From assembly GCA_045535815.1 (NCBI GenBank), contig JAZSMJ010000066.1, forward strand, positions 1 through 64,000: a stretch of DNA of 64,000 bases. Reading direction: 5' to 3'. How positions within the stretch are numbered: position 1 is the first letter of the stretch; the number at the start of each line of letters is the position of its first letter. Source of the stretch: JAZSMJ01 sp045535815 (GTDB taxonomy: Bacteria > Bacillota > Clostridia > Oscillospirales > CAG-272). Under the pieces are notes generated by a model that searched no databases, was not told where the DNA came from, and saw nothing but the letters and a program-made list of their open reading frames with translations. The position numbers were made by a program, and so were the translations under genes. Shown here piece by piece: positions 53,145 to 61,476 of the stretch.

Positions 53145-54512
53145 ATGAATCAACGTGAAAAGCTTTCCTCACGCCTGGGCTTTATATTGCTGTCTGCAGG
53201 ATGCGCAATAGGTCTTGGCAACGTCTACCGCTTTCCGATAATAACCGGAGCTTACGGCGGTGCGTTTTTCGTTCTTATCTATCTTGCGTTTCTCGTTTTG
53301 CTGGGTATACCGGTAATGACGGCAGAGCTTTCTGTCGGCAGAGCAAGTCAGCGAAGCATAGCGTCATCCTTTGACGTAATGGAAAAGCCGGGTCAGAAAT
53401 GGCATCTTATGAAGTTTGTCGGAATAGCAGGCAACTATCTTCTTATGATGTTCTATACCACCATATCCGGCTGGATGCTCATCTATTTCGTCAAGTATAT
53501 TACCGGCTCGATATCCTCGGTGCACGGTGATAAGGCGATGATGGATGTTTTTGTCTCAATGACCAAGGACCCCGTTCAGTGCGTCGTTGCGGCAAGTACA
53601 ATTATAATCATCTGCTTTGCTATATGCTCACTCGGACTTAAAAACGGAGTTGAAAGAATTACCAAGTATATGATGGTAGCCCTCTTTGCTCTGATGATTG
53701 GTCTTGCGGTGTATTCCTGCACGCTTCCCGGTGCGGCACAGGGACTTAAATTCTATCTCGTTCCCTCTGTTGACAATCTTTTATCATCGGGTATATGGAC
53801 GGTAATATCTGCCGCTATGGGTCAGGCATTCTTTACACTCAGCGTAGGTATTGGCTCAATCGCCATATTCGGAAGCTATATAAACAAGGACCGCCGTCTT
53901 CTCGGTGAGGCGGTGACCATAGTATCACTTGATACCTCGGTTGCACTTATATCGGGACTTATCGTTTTCCCTGCGTGCTTTACCTATGGCACTCAGGTAA
54001 CGGCAGATTCGGCAGACTCGCTCTTCCTTTTCAGAACTCTCTCAAGCATATTCAACGAAATGCCGGGCGGACGTATATTGGGCTCGCTTTTCTTCCTGTT
54101 TATGCTGTTTGCGGCGCTCTCGACGGTAATTGCGGTCTTTGAGAACATAATGTCGTTCTGGCTTGAAATGACAAAGCTCAACCGCAGAGCAGTTGCTCTT
54201 ATAAATATAGGGCTGGTTCTCGTGCTTGCACTGCCTGCAATGCTTGGTGAAAACCTGCTTTCGTTTATAAATATAGGCGGTAAAGGAATAATAGATTTAG
54301 AGGATTTTGCGGTAACCAACCTTCTGTTGCCCTTCGGAAGTCTGATATACGTGCTTTTCTGTACTAACAGATATGGCTGGGGATGGAAAAACTACTTTGC
54401 AGAGGTAAACTGCGGCGACAAGGGCGTAAAGCTTCCTGCATGGCTTCGCCCGTATATGACCTACGTGCTGCCGATAATCATAATCGTAGTTATGATAATG
54501 TCCATCTTGTGA
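53145..54512 (+). CDS. sodium-dependent neurotransmitter-symporter family transporter
   Basis: This is 455 residues with about 11-12 transmembrane helices. LSSRLGFILLSAGCAIGLGN, VYRFPIITGAYGGAFFVLIY is the unwound helix 1 with its sodium-binding residues, and GIPVMTAELSVGRASQR is helix 2. The family moves amino acids or related amines with sodium. The substrate is not predictable here. Confidence 0.93.
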   Translation: MNQREKLSSRLGFILLSAGCAIGLGNVYRFPIITGAYGGAFFVLIYLAFLVLLGIPVMTAELSVGRASQRSIASSFDVMEKPGQKWHLMKFVGIAGNYLLMMFYTTISGWMLIYFVKYITGSISSVHGDKAMMDVFVSMTKDPVQCVVAASTIIIICFAICSLGLKNGVERITKYMMVALFALMIGLAVYSCTLPGAAQGLKFYLVPSVDNLLSSGIWTVISAAMGQAFFTLSVGIGSIAIFGSYINKDRRLLGEAVTIVSLDTSVALISGLIVFPACFTYGTQVTADSADSLFLFRTLSSIFNEMPGGRILGSLFFLFMLFAALSTVIAVFENIMSFWLEMTKLNRRAVALINIGLVLVLALPAMLGENLLSFINIGGKGIIDLEDFAVTNLLLPFGSLIYVLFCTNRYGWGWKNYFAEVNCGDKGVKLPAWLRPYMTYVLPIIIIVVMIMSIL

Positions 54513-54536
54513 TAATGGCGTGCTTTCAAAGATAAA

Positions 54537-54580
54537 ACCACCCGTGAAAGAATTTTGAAATTCTTTCACGGGTGGTATTT
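54537..54580. terminator. strong bidirectional terminator
   Basis: ACCACCCGTGAAAGAATT and AATTCTTTCACGGGTGGT (to 54576) form an 18-bp perfect stem, with ATTTTTATT after it. It separates the symporter gene from the convergent regulator operon. Confidence 0.9.
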
Positions 54581-54593
54581 TTATTATATCGGA

Positions 54594-54818
54594 TCACTCT
54601 TTATCTCCGTTAAGTATCCAGTGTTCGTCATATCCGAATTCCAGCGCAATAAGCTTTGCAAGGGAAGCAGATATGGTCATAGGTTTTTGGGGATCGTTGC
54701 CTCGTATACCAGTGAGAATATAGATGTAATTCTCGCTGATCCCCATCCTTCTTGCAAATTCTGCCTTTGTGAACTTTTGTTCTCGGATAATGGTATTCAG
54801 TCGCTGTGCAAGTGTCAT
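54594..54818 (-). CDS. small Xre-family DNA-binding protein
   Basis: This is 74 residues with GGGAGGATTGAT upstream, one base after the LuxR-type gene stop. LAQRLNTIIREQKFTKAEFA, RRMGISENYIYILTGIRGND form the helix-turn-helix; LEFGYDEHWILNGDKE ends the protein. It is last in the three-gene operon with the solute-binding protein. Confidence 0.85.
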   Translation of the reverse strand: MTLAQRLNTIIREQKFTKAEFARRMGISENYIYILTGIRGNDPQKPMTISASLAKLIALEFGYDEHWILNGDKE

Positions 54819-54819
54819 A

Positions 54820-56496
54820 TCAATCCTCCCGTTGTCTGATCTTCATCAGTGCGGCAAATTCCAGTAGCTGCTTGCGTGATGTCACACCGAGTTTTGAATA
54901 GATATTCTTATTGTGATATTTCAGCGTGTTCTGATTGATGTCGGCAAGCACGAGAATTTCTTTTGCACTTTTGCCATCCATATATAAATCGAATATCGAG
55001 CGTTCCTTCGGTGTCAGCGTACACAGACATTGTATAAATTGCTCAAAGCTGTCAAGGTCTACCTCGGGCAGCTTTTCATTTGCCAGCCTTGTCATATGGG
55101 TCTGTGCCATATCAAACTTGGAGCGGACCTCTTTGTTCTCCTTATCCAGCCGCTCAAGCTCCTCTGCGTGAGCACGGTCGTTTGCGGCAAGAAATTCAAG
55201 AAGGTCGTTTATCTCGGAGTAGGGCGCACCGGTCTGCTCTGAGTAAGATCGGCTGCGAATGGTATCAAGCGCATCGTTCACCGGGCGCAGATAGCGGCGG
55301 CTGATAAAGATAGATACGATAACGCTGACCGCCAGCAAAATAACGACCGTAAGCGAGAAATAATCGGTGTTACCCTTGACGGCTGAATGTAAAATATCCT
55401 GCGGCATAAGTATGGCAGTCACCCAGGCTTGATCTTCATAGGGCGAGCCTCCGGGATAGAGCCGTATAGCGCTGCTCTTGCCTGCATAGCTTTCTCCTCC
55501 GCCCGACAGATGTATGAAATCCTCATGGCTATCGGTCACCTCAAGGTCGTAATCCCAATGGTTGCCTGTCAGATAGTAGTTTCCTGCAATCAATCCGAGA
55601 GAGGTGCAGAAGCCCGATTCGCATACGGGAGCCATAACGGTGAAAATATTTTCAAAATTACCGCCTGCAGGGGTATAAAATGACTTGAACAGCCTGTCAC
55701 TGACCTCGACACCGCATACGCCGAAGACGGTGCCGTCTTCACTTCGCAAAGGGACGCAGAGCATAAAGCCTGCTTCGCTGTTGTCCTTCAGCACCGTGCG
55801 ACCGCTCCAGTAATACAAACGGGAAAGGTCAAGGTCGGGGTTTTGGCGGGCTGTGTCAATAACGCAGTCAAAGAAATCCTGACCTTCGGTATCAAATTCC
55901 ATTCGCCACTGTCCGAGAAGCATTATCCCGTTGTCACGGGCAAGTGACGCAGGACCTCGCAGATAGTGTATGTCCACACCTGTAGCCGACGTGTGAGTAG
56001 GCTGTGTTTTCTTCAGAAATATGCCCGATTTTGCCGTTTCTGCATTATCTGAGGCAGGATTGACCGTTGCATCCAGAATAATAAAAGCTCCGCCGCAATA
56101 GCGGGTGTTTACCGTGGAGATAAGTGTCTGCATATGTTCGCTCAGCAGAGCTTCCAAAAGCTCGGGATGCTCCGACAATGAGGCTGCTGTGATGCCGTTG
56201 TCGGCAAAGAAGCGGTCACTCCGTCGGGCAATATCCTCAGCAATGGAGATGCCACCGAGCGACACTCGACCGAAATCCTCGCTTATCTTATCGGAAATAA
56301 TGGATATTTCGGTGGTAAGATGGCTGTCTACCGCCTTTCTCTCGCTCCCCGTAATGCCGAACAGTGAGAGCAGAAGGGTAAATGCCAATATAAGTGTGAC
56401 CGAAACCATTACAAAGAACAGAATAAGTCTGCCGTGCAGAGTCGTTCCTTTTTTGTTGCGCTCCTTTTTCCAGAGTGCGATAGCCTGTTTTAACAT
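54820..56496 (-). CDS. membrane-spanning sensor with C-terminal LuxR-type DNA-binding domain
   Basis: This is 558 residues. TM1 (about 23-46) and TM2 (about 380-400, YFSLTVVILLAVSVIVSIFI) flank a large extracytoplasmic domain (about 330 residues) with dCache-like features (GVCGVEVSDRLF, MLCVPLRSEDGTVFG). A HAMP-like segment and a coiled coil (EELERLDKENKEVRSKFDMA) follow, then a LuxR winged helix (LTPKERSIFDLYMDGKSAKE, NQNTLKYHNKNIYSKLGVTS). It signals across the membrane in one protein, without kinase or receiver. The solute-binding protein encoded just upstream probably feeds it ligand. Confidence 0.87.
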   Translation of the reverse strand: MLKQAIALWKKERNKKGTTLHGRLILFFVMVSVTLILAFTLLLSLFGITGSERKAVDSHLTTEISIISDKISEDFGRVSLGGISIAEDIARRSDRFFADNGITAASLSEHPELLEALLSEHMQTLISTVNTRYCGGAFIILDATVNPASDNAETAKSGIFLKKTQPTHTSATGVDIHYLRGPASLARDNGIMLLGQWRMEFDTEGQDFFDCVIDTARQNPDLDLSRLYYWSGRTVLKDNSEAGFMLCVPLRSEDGTVFGVCGVEVSDRLFKSFYTPAGGNFENIFTVMAPVCESGFCTSLGLIAGNYYLTGNHWDYDLEVTDSHEDFIHLSGGGESYAGKSSAIRLYPGGSPYEDQAWVTAILMPQDILHSAVKGNTDYFSLTVVILLAVSVIVSIFISRRYLRPVNDALDTIRSRSYSEQTGAPYSEINDLLEFLAANDRAHAEELERLDKENKEVRSKFDMAQTHMTRLANEKLPEVDLDSFEQFIQCLCTLTPKERSIFDLYMDGKSAKEILVLADINQNTLKYHNKNIYSKLGVTSRKQLLEFAALMKIRQRED

Positions 56497-56501
56497 GACT
56501 T

Positions 56502-57833
56502 TTACTTTCTCATCTGCGAAAGGGCGTCATCGGCAAGGGCCGATGCTCCCGAAAGAAATCTCTCACGCTCATCCTTGAGCAGTTTTTTGAAGGTTTCTTC
56601 GTATGTTTCGCTGTCGGAATCAAAGCTCGTATAAGTAGGTGCGGTAATGAAGGAGTATTCCTCGTACATGGAGAGAACGCTTGTCAGCATTTTGATGATC
56701 TGCTCGTTTTGAAGCGTTTCCAGGTGAGCTTCCATATCCTCTTCAAACGCCTTCTTGGTAACGGGGAGATATCCCGTTTCTCCTACAAACTTCATATTCT
56801 GCTCGGAAGCGGTAAGCCACTTGATAAACTCTGCTGCAGCGTATTCCTTCTTTTCGTCGGACTTTGACACCATCAGACCGCCTCCTCGCTGCAATGCAGT
56901 CTTCGTTCCGCCTTCAAACACAGGATAGGGAAGGATGCTGTATTCCACATCCTCTACCGTGCCGTCGGAATAGGTGATGGTATCACCGTAAAACAGGATT
57001 CCTGCAGATGATCCGGTGGAGCATACAAGGTCTCCCGTTTTGGATAAGTCGGATGAATATCCGTCGTATATTGCAAATCCTCCCTCAACGGCAGGAGTAT
57101 AGACCGTTTTAAAGATATGAGCGTACTGATCAGCGCTCAGGGAAAGAGTCTCACCTTCAAAAATACTTGCACCCAGCTGAGTCATTCCGACCTGGGCAAA
57201 ATTAAACCATGAATCCGAGCCGTAGAACTGCCCTCCGCCGCTCCATTCGTAGTACATTTCGGAAAGCTCTGCTATGCCTTCAAAGGTGGTGAGTTTATCG
57301 GCTTGCGCACCGGTCTCTGCTGCAAAACGGTCGAATAGAGTCTGATTTACATAGAGCACCTCTGTCGATTTTGCGATAGGGAATACGTACAGTCCGCCGT
57401 CTGCGAGGCGTCCTTCCTCGATGAAGGCATCGATATATGCGTCAAGCTCGTTTTGGTCAAAATAGCTGTCAAGATCGGCAAGCATTCCTTTCTCCTGAAA
57501 CTGGATGGCGATCTTCGGATAGCCCGTGAAGATATCGGGCTGCTCGGGTGCGCCGGGATCGTCATTTACTATCATGGTCAGGCTCTTGTTCAGCTCTGAG
57601 CTGGAGGAAATTGCGGTCACGTTGATAACGATGCCTTTTTCTTTTCCTACCGTGCTGTTGAATTGGTCTATCAGCAGATCCATGGTAGACTGCATATCGC
57701 CGCCGTAGTTGTGCCACATATTAAGCGTGATCGGATCGTCGGGGTCAAGAGGAGAACTGTCGCATCCTGCTAATATACCGATAGCACATAATAAAACGAT
57801 CAGAACTGAAATAGAATAAAACAGCTTTTTCAT
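56502..57833 (-). CDS. extracellular solute-binding lipoprotein (family 1 type)
   Basis: This is 443 residues with TGGGAGGTTTTTT upstream. Lipobox Cys24 (ILAGCDSS). ITLNMWHNYGGDMQSTMDLL at the start and FPIAKSTEVLYVNQTLFDRF, AAAEFIKWLTASEQNMKFVG later are typical of carbohydrate-binding family-1 proteins. No permease or ATPase lies anywhere nearby, and the next gene is a membrane LuxR-type sensor, so its job may be sensing rather than uptake. Confidence 0.9.
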   Translation of the reverse strand: MKKLFYSISVLIVLLCAIGILAGCDSSPLDPDDPITLNMWHNYGGDMQSTMDLLIDQFNSTVGKEKGIVINVTAISSSSELNKSLTMIVNDDPGAPEQPDIFTGYPKIAIQFQEKGMLADLDSYFDQNELDAYIDAFIEEGRLADGGLYVFPIAKSTEVLYVNQTLFDRFAAETGAQADKLTTFEGIAELSEMYYEWSGGGQFYGSDSWFNFAQVGMTQLGASIFEGETLSLSADQYAHIFKTVYTPAVEGGFAIYDGYSSDLSKTGDLVCSTGSSAGILFYGDTITYSDGTVEDVEYSILPYPVFEGGTKTALQRGGGLMVSKSDEKKEYAAAEFIKWLTASEQNMKFVGETGYLPVTKKAFEEDMEAHLETLQNEQIIKMLTSVLSMYEEYSFITAPTYTSFDSDSETYEETFKKLLKDERERFLSGASALADDALSQMRK

Positions 57834-57864
57834 AAAAAACCTCCCAAAGCGGTCTCCCCCCCTG

Positions 57865-57960
57865 TTTTCCCACCCGATTTTGCGAAAAAATATAAAAAAC
57901 GGTGCAAAAATCGGTAATTATTTTTGATTTCCCACCCGTTTTGGAAAAATGGGGTGGGGA
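57865..57960 (-). promoter_or_regulatory. repeated CCCACCCG boxes upstream of the solute-binding-protein operon
   Basis: TTTTCCCACCCGATTTTG (57865-57882) and TTTCCCACCCGTTTTGG (57928-57944) are near-identical direct repeats about 62 bp apart. GGGGTGGGG (57951-57959) is an inverted copy of the CCCACCC core. They lie within 130 bases upstream of the operon start, a likely binding region for its own regulators. The rest of 57834-58144 shows no gene. Confidence 0.55.
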
Positions 57961-58144
57961 CAGAAGATGAAAAACCGGTATAATTGTACTCGTAAGCACG
58001 GACGGCTTAAGAGTGACTTGCATACAAGGAAACCTCATTTTCCTTGCAGGTTCTCTGAAGACAGTATATCATAAACCCTTGAATTTTTCAACGGTTTATC
58101 TATTGCTTTGAAAAAAACTTAACTGTTAAGGGAAGGGGGCAAAA

Positions 58145-58522
58145 ATGAAGACTGTACGTTATGATACGGCAAGCTTCAAAATTATTAATACGTCAGGCGG
58201 GAACCGATACCGTTTTTTCTGCGAAGCGTGCGGCGGAGCGGTATGTACGACAAAGCCTATCAGAGGTACCTCGCCCGAGAAGGAATTGCAGACTGCATGG
58301 GAAACCGAGGCAAAAGAATATTTCAATCTCTGTCACAGCTGCGGAAAATGGATAAGCGATGCAATGTATAATGCTGATACGCTTTCCTGCGTAGACTGTA
58401 CCCCCTGGGAGGACCCGCCGAAATACTGCCCGATGTGCGGCAGTAAGGTGCCTGAGGATAATACCTTCTGCAATAACTGCGGAGTGAGGCTGATGTACGG
58501 AGGGGGAGAAAATGACGGATAG
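58145..58522 (+). CDS. zinc-ribbon protein 1 of the cluster
   Basis: This is 125 residues with AAGGGAAGGGGGCAAAA upstream. Four Cys pairs: FCEACGGAVC, CHSCGKW, then a single CVDC, and a double ribbon YCPMCGSKVPEDNTFCNNCG at the C-terminus. No membrane helix; cytoplasmic. No catalytic motif. Such double zinc ribbons usually bind protein or nucleic acid. First of six co-directional genes, overlapping the next by 11 bases. CTTAACTGTTAAG at 58118-58130 is a possible operator. Confidence 0.82.
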   Translation: MKTVRYDTASFKIINTSGGNRYRFFCEACGGAVCTTKPIRGTSPEKELQTAWETEAKEYFNLCHSCGKWISDAMYNADTLSCVDCTPWEDPPKYCPMCGSKVPEDNTFCNNCGVRLMYGGGENDG

Positions 58523-58778
58523 TTACAAAGTAACAAGAAAAGAAGGTAAAAAACGGTATGGCTTCGGAGTGGAGCGTATGAAGGATATAAAGGTGTGCGC
58601 ACATTGCGGGACCGTATCGAATTCGTTAAAGCTTTTCTGTCCCGAGTGTTCCAAAAAGCTTCCGAAGGAAACGGTATATATGCAGTATCAAAAAAGGCAC
58701 AGGACCTGTCTTGACTGCGGTCAGGTGATATCAAACAGTATGCAGTTCTGCCCGATGTGCGGAACGAAAATAATATAA
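58512..58778 (+). CDS. zinc-ribbon protein 2 of the cluster
   Basis: This is 88 residues. An N-terminal basic part (YKVTRKEGKKRYGFGVERMK) is followed by two ribbons: CAHCGTVSNSLKLFCPECSK and CLDCGQVISNSMQFCPMCGT. No membrane segment. It overlaps the preceding gene by 11 bases and lies 13 bases before the next, so it is translated as part of the same operon. The function is unknown. Confidence 0.8.
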   Translation: MTDSYKVTRKEGKKRYGFGVERMKDIKVCAHCGTVSNSLKLFCPECSKKLPKETVYMQYQKRHRTCLDCGQVISNSMQFCPMCGTKII

Positions 58779-58791
58779 AGGAGGATGAGAG

Positions 58792-59871
58792 ATGGCAAAC
58801 TGTACGAGATGCGGTGCTGAACTGAAAAGCGGCATCAAATTTTGCACCGAGTGCGGAGCGGCGGTACCCGAAACGAGAACGGAGGGCGTTGCTTTTGCAA
58901 AAGAACGGAAGGCTGAGTTGCCGACGGCAGATAATCAACAGCCCGTGCAGCAGACGGTGTATCAGCAACCGATAAATACACAGCCTGCTCCGCCTCGCAC
59001 ACAACCGATAACGGAGCAAGCACCGGGCCCGGGCAGCCCTTACGGACTCATATCCACCGGAGGATATATCGGTATAATGCTTTTGCTATGTATACCGATA
59101 ATCGGATTGATTCTGATGATCGTATGGGCGTGTGGCGGATGCAGAAAGCATCAGAAGCGAAATATGGCCCGTGCGATGCTGATCATGACGGTAATTATGC
59201 TGGTGATCGGATTGGTAATAGGGCTTGTTTTTCGAGGTGTGATCGTTTCGGTTTTTGATGCGTTAAAAGATCAAGCGCCGGAAGCGGTAAGCCGGGAGGA
59301 TGAAGGTGAACAGGATGCTCTGTCAAGCCTGTTCGGTGGTCTGTTTGGAGGCGGCGATACATATGAAGGTGATGAGGATGCCGAAAATGCGGACGATATA
59401 TACGGACTTTTTTCCGGACTTTTTGGAGGCGACAGCTCCTATGACGACAGCACCGGTGACGGAAGCTCAGACGATATATACGGGCTTCTTGCCGGGCTTA
59501 TGGGAGAAGACCTCTCCGGTATAATGAATGAGGTGGAGGATATCAACAGCGAAGCCTCTGAAAATTCCGACGGATGGCCGTCAGATCTGCCCGATTACCC
59601 GGACGGGACGATGGAGCAAGTTGAAAACTACCGTACTCTGATCACAGGCACATCAGACCAAACCATGTGGAGCTATGTTGAAACGCTGAAAGGCAAAGGT
59701 TACGAATTTCAGGATTTCTACGGCTTTGGTATGAGTGAAGAAGATATGAAATATATGAACGCATGGTGGGGTACTAACGGCAAATGGTATCTTAGCATAT
59801 CGTATGCCGACGGCACCGTGACGATAGACCACACGACCGAGCTGCCCGATTTAAGCGGACTGTTCGGATAA
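58792..59871 (+). CDS. zinc-ribbon membrane protein 3 of the cluster
   Basis: This is 359 residues. N-terminal ribbon CTRCGAELKSGIKFCTECGA, a Pro/Gln-rich linker (about 40-85), and two membrane helices (about 90-115 and 125-155: GIMLLLCIPIIGLILMIVWA, AMLIMTVIMLVIGLVIGLVF). A long Gly/Asp/Ser-rich stretch (about 180-250, with three repeated DDIYGLxxGLxG units) leads to a C-terminal globular domain (YPDGTMEQVENYRTLITGTS, then MWSYVETLKGKGYEF). Either the C-terminus or the ribbon faces inward; two helices put both on the same side. The family is not recognised. Confidence 0.8.
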   Translation: MANCTRCGAELKSGIKFCTECGAAVPETRTEGVAFAKERKAELPTADNQQPVQQTVYQQPINTQPAPPRTQPITEQAPGPGSPYGLISTGGYIGIMLLLCIPIIGLILMIVWACGGCRKHQKRNMARAMLIMTVIMLVIGLVIGLVFRGVIVSVFDALKDQAPEAVSREDEGEQDALSSLFGGLFGGGDTYEGDEDAENADDIYGLFSGLFGGDSSYDDSTGDGSSDDIYGLLAGLMGEDLSGIMNEVEDINSEASENSDGWPSDLPDYPDGTMEQVENYRTLITGTSDQTMWSYVETLKGKGYEFQDFYGFGMSEEDMKYMNAWWGTNGKWYLSISYADGTVTIDHTTELPDLSGLFG

Positions 59872-59904
59872 AAAATAAACATTATATAAAAAGGAGATAA
59901 TATT

Positions 59905-60381
59905 ATGGCATTTTGCGGAAATTGCGGAACAAAAGTAGAAGAAGGAAAGAAATTCTGTCCCGAGTGCGGAACGGTTATAGCCGCTCAAACGGCACAGCAG
60001 CCCCAGACACAGGCACAGCAGCCTCAGCAGACTTCACAGATAAAGCTGATGGGTGATGACACAACGTCAAACTTTAATGCAGCGGATATCGAAGCCAACA
60101 AGATAATGGCAGTTCTTGCGTACATCATCTTCCTCATCCCATTGCTTGCGGCAAAGGAATCACCATTTGCAAAATTTCATACAAATCAGGGACTTATACT
60201 CTTTATAGCAGGTGTTGCGGTGACTTTAGTCGGTGCTATAATCCCGTTCCTGGGCTGGTTTGTTATCCTTCCGTTAGGATGCCTTGCAGTCGGCGTACTC
60301 GGCATTATAGGCATTATCAACGCTATCGGAGGAAAAGCAAAGGAGCTGCCCCTTATCGGTAAATTCAGAATTATAAAATAA
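59905..60381 (+). CDS. zinc-ribbon membrane protein 4 of the cluster (DUF4870-like)
   Basis: This is 158 residues with AAAAGGAGATAATATT upstream. N-terminal ribbon FCGNCGTKVEEGKKFCPECG, Gln/Pro-rich linker, then a membrane part with KIMAVLAYIIFLIPLLAAKE, SPFAKFHTNQGLILFIAGVA and a last helix near PLGCLAVGVLGIIGIINAIG. FAKFHTNQGLILFI is typical of small DUF4870/TM2-type membrane proteins. The function is unknown. Confidence 0.85.
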   Translation: MAFCGNCGTKVEEGKKFCPECGTVIAAQTAQQPQTQAQQPQQTSQIKLMGDDTTSNFNAADIEANKIMAVLAYIIFLIPLLAAKESPFAKFHTNQGLILFIAGVAVTLVGAIIPFLGWFVILPLGCLAVGVLGIIGIINAIGGKAKELPLIGKFRIIK

Positions 60382-60411
60382 GACGAGATCTTGTAACAGG
60401 GGGAATGTATT

Positions 60412-60909
60412 ATGGCAGGAATTTTTGACGGACTTGTAAAGGGACTTGCAAGCCTGGCGCCCCAGGACGATCCCGAAATAAAATTGTTCAATGCACAAAA
60501 CGAGCTTAAAGAGCTGAGCGAAAAGGAAGAGGCGATATTTGCTCGGCTCGGACGCAGGCTATATACGGAAAACGGCAAGGATGCATATCCCGATGAATCG
60601 GTACAGCTGAGTGCTATTGCAGCAAGCCGTACGGAAATAGAAGCGAGGATAGTACAGATACGTGAGGAGAAGGCCGCACGTGAAAAGGCGGAAGAAGAGG
60701 CAAGCGCAGCGAGAGAGGCAGAAGAGGCTTTGCGCACCTGCCCGAATTGCGGTCTTGTGAATGCGGAAGGATGCAAATTCTGCGGAGACTGCGGAACAAA
60801 ACTTCCTCAGAAGATTGAAGAGAAAAAGCGTTTTTGCACCGAATGCGGCGAGGAATTGTCGGACGGAATGAAGTTCTGCTCCTCCTGCGGAGCAAAACAG
60901 ACGGAATAG
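60412..60909 (+). CDS. zinc-ribbon protein 5 of the cluster, coiled coil
   Basis: This is 165 residues. The N-terminal half is a long coiled coil (about 25-115, with EEKAAREKAEEEASAAREAE). It ends in two ribbons: CPNCGLVNAEGCKFCGDCGT and FCTECGEELSDGMKFCSSCG. It is soluble and could join the other members into a complex through the coiled coil. Confidence 0.83.
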   Translation: MAGIFDGLVKGLASLAPQDDPEIKLFNAQNELKELSEKEEAIFARLGRRLYTENGKDAYPDESVQLSAIAASRTEIEARIVQIREEKAAREKAEEEASAAREAEEALRTCPNCGLVNAEGCKFCGDCGTKLPQKIEEKKRFCTECGEELSDGMKFCSSCGAKQTE

Positions 60910-61011
60910 TTGATTTGAAGAACTATACGCAATTGATCCTAAGAGAGCAAAAAACGAAAACTCTGTCCAAACTGCGGGCAGTAACTGAAATAATAAAAGG
61001 AGATTTTACCT

Positions 61012-61416
61012 ATGAAGAAAATATTGGTTGTTTTACTTTGCACAGTGATGTTGTTATCACTTGCTTCCTGCGGCGGAAGCTCAAATGAAAAAGCAATTGT
61101 CGGCACGTGGAAATTGTTAGATACCGAAACGGAAACGGAATACGGTCTGGGAATGGAATTCACAAAGGACGGCAAGCTTCGTTACGGACTTACCGAAGAC
61201 GTTTTTGAACAGCTGGCAGATGGCGAGGACGTCGATGACGTTACGGCAGGATTGGACATACTTATGAGCATTGACTACGAAATAGAGAGCGATACTGAAA
61301 TGAAGGTCACCGTCAGTGCACTGTTTGGACTTGCCAAAGAGGCCACTATGATCGAATATTCTCTTAACGGCGATACGCTTGTCTTTGACGGCGCTACATA
61401 TACCCGTGTAAAATAA
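61012..61416 (+). CDS. lipocalin-like lipoprotein
   Basis: This is 134 residues. Lipoprotein signal with Cys20 (SLASCGGS), then IVGTWKLLDTETETEYGLGM, MEFTKDGKLRYG and a final LNGDTLVFDGATYTRVK, a pattern of lipocalin-like DUF4923/DUF5640-type small lipoproteins. It ends the zinc-ribbon operon (103 bases after the previous gene, no terminator in between). Exported and lipid-anchored. Confidence 0.82.
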   Translation: MKKILVVLLCTVMLLSLASCGGSSNEKAIVGTWKLLDTETETEYGLGMEFTKDGKLRYGLTEDVFEQLADGEDVDDVTAGLDILMSIDYEIESDTEMKVTVSALFGLAKEATMIEYSLNGDTLVFDGATYTRVK

Positions 61417-61430
61417 GATCAGGCAAAAAC

Positions 61431-61466
61431 AAAACCCGTAAGGCTCTTCCTTACGGGTTTTATATA
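61431..61466. terminator. bidirectional terminator between the zinc-ribbon operon and trxB
   Basis: AAACCCGTAAGG (61432-61443), CTCTT, CCTTACGGGTTT (61449-61460), with T/A runs at both sides. Confidence 0.9.
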
Positions 61467-61476
61467 TGCTTTTAAA

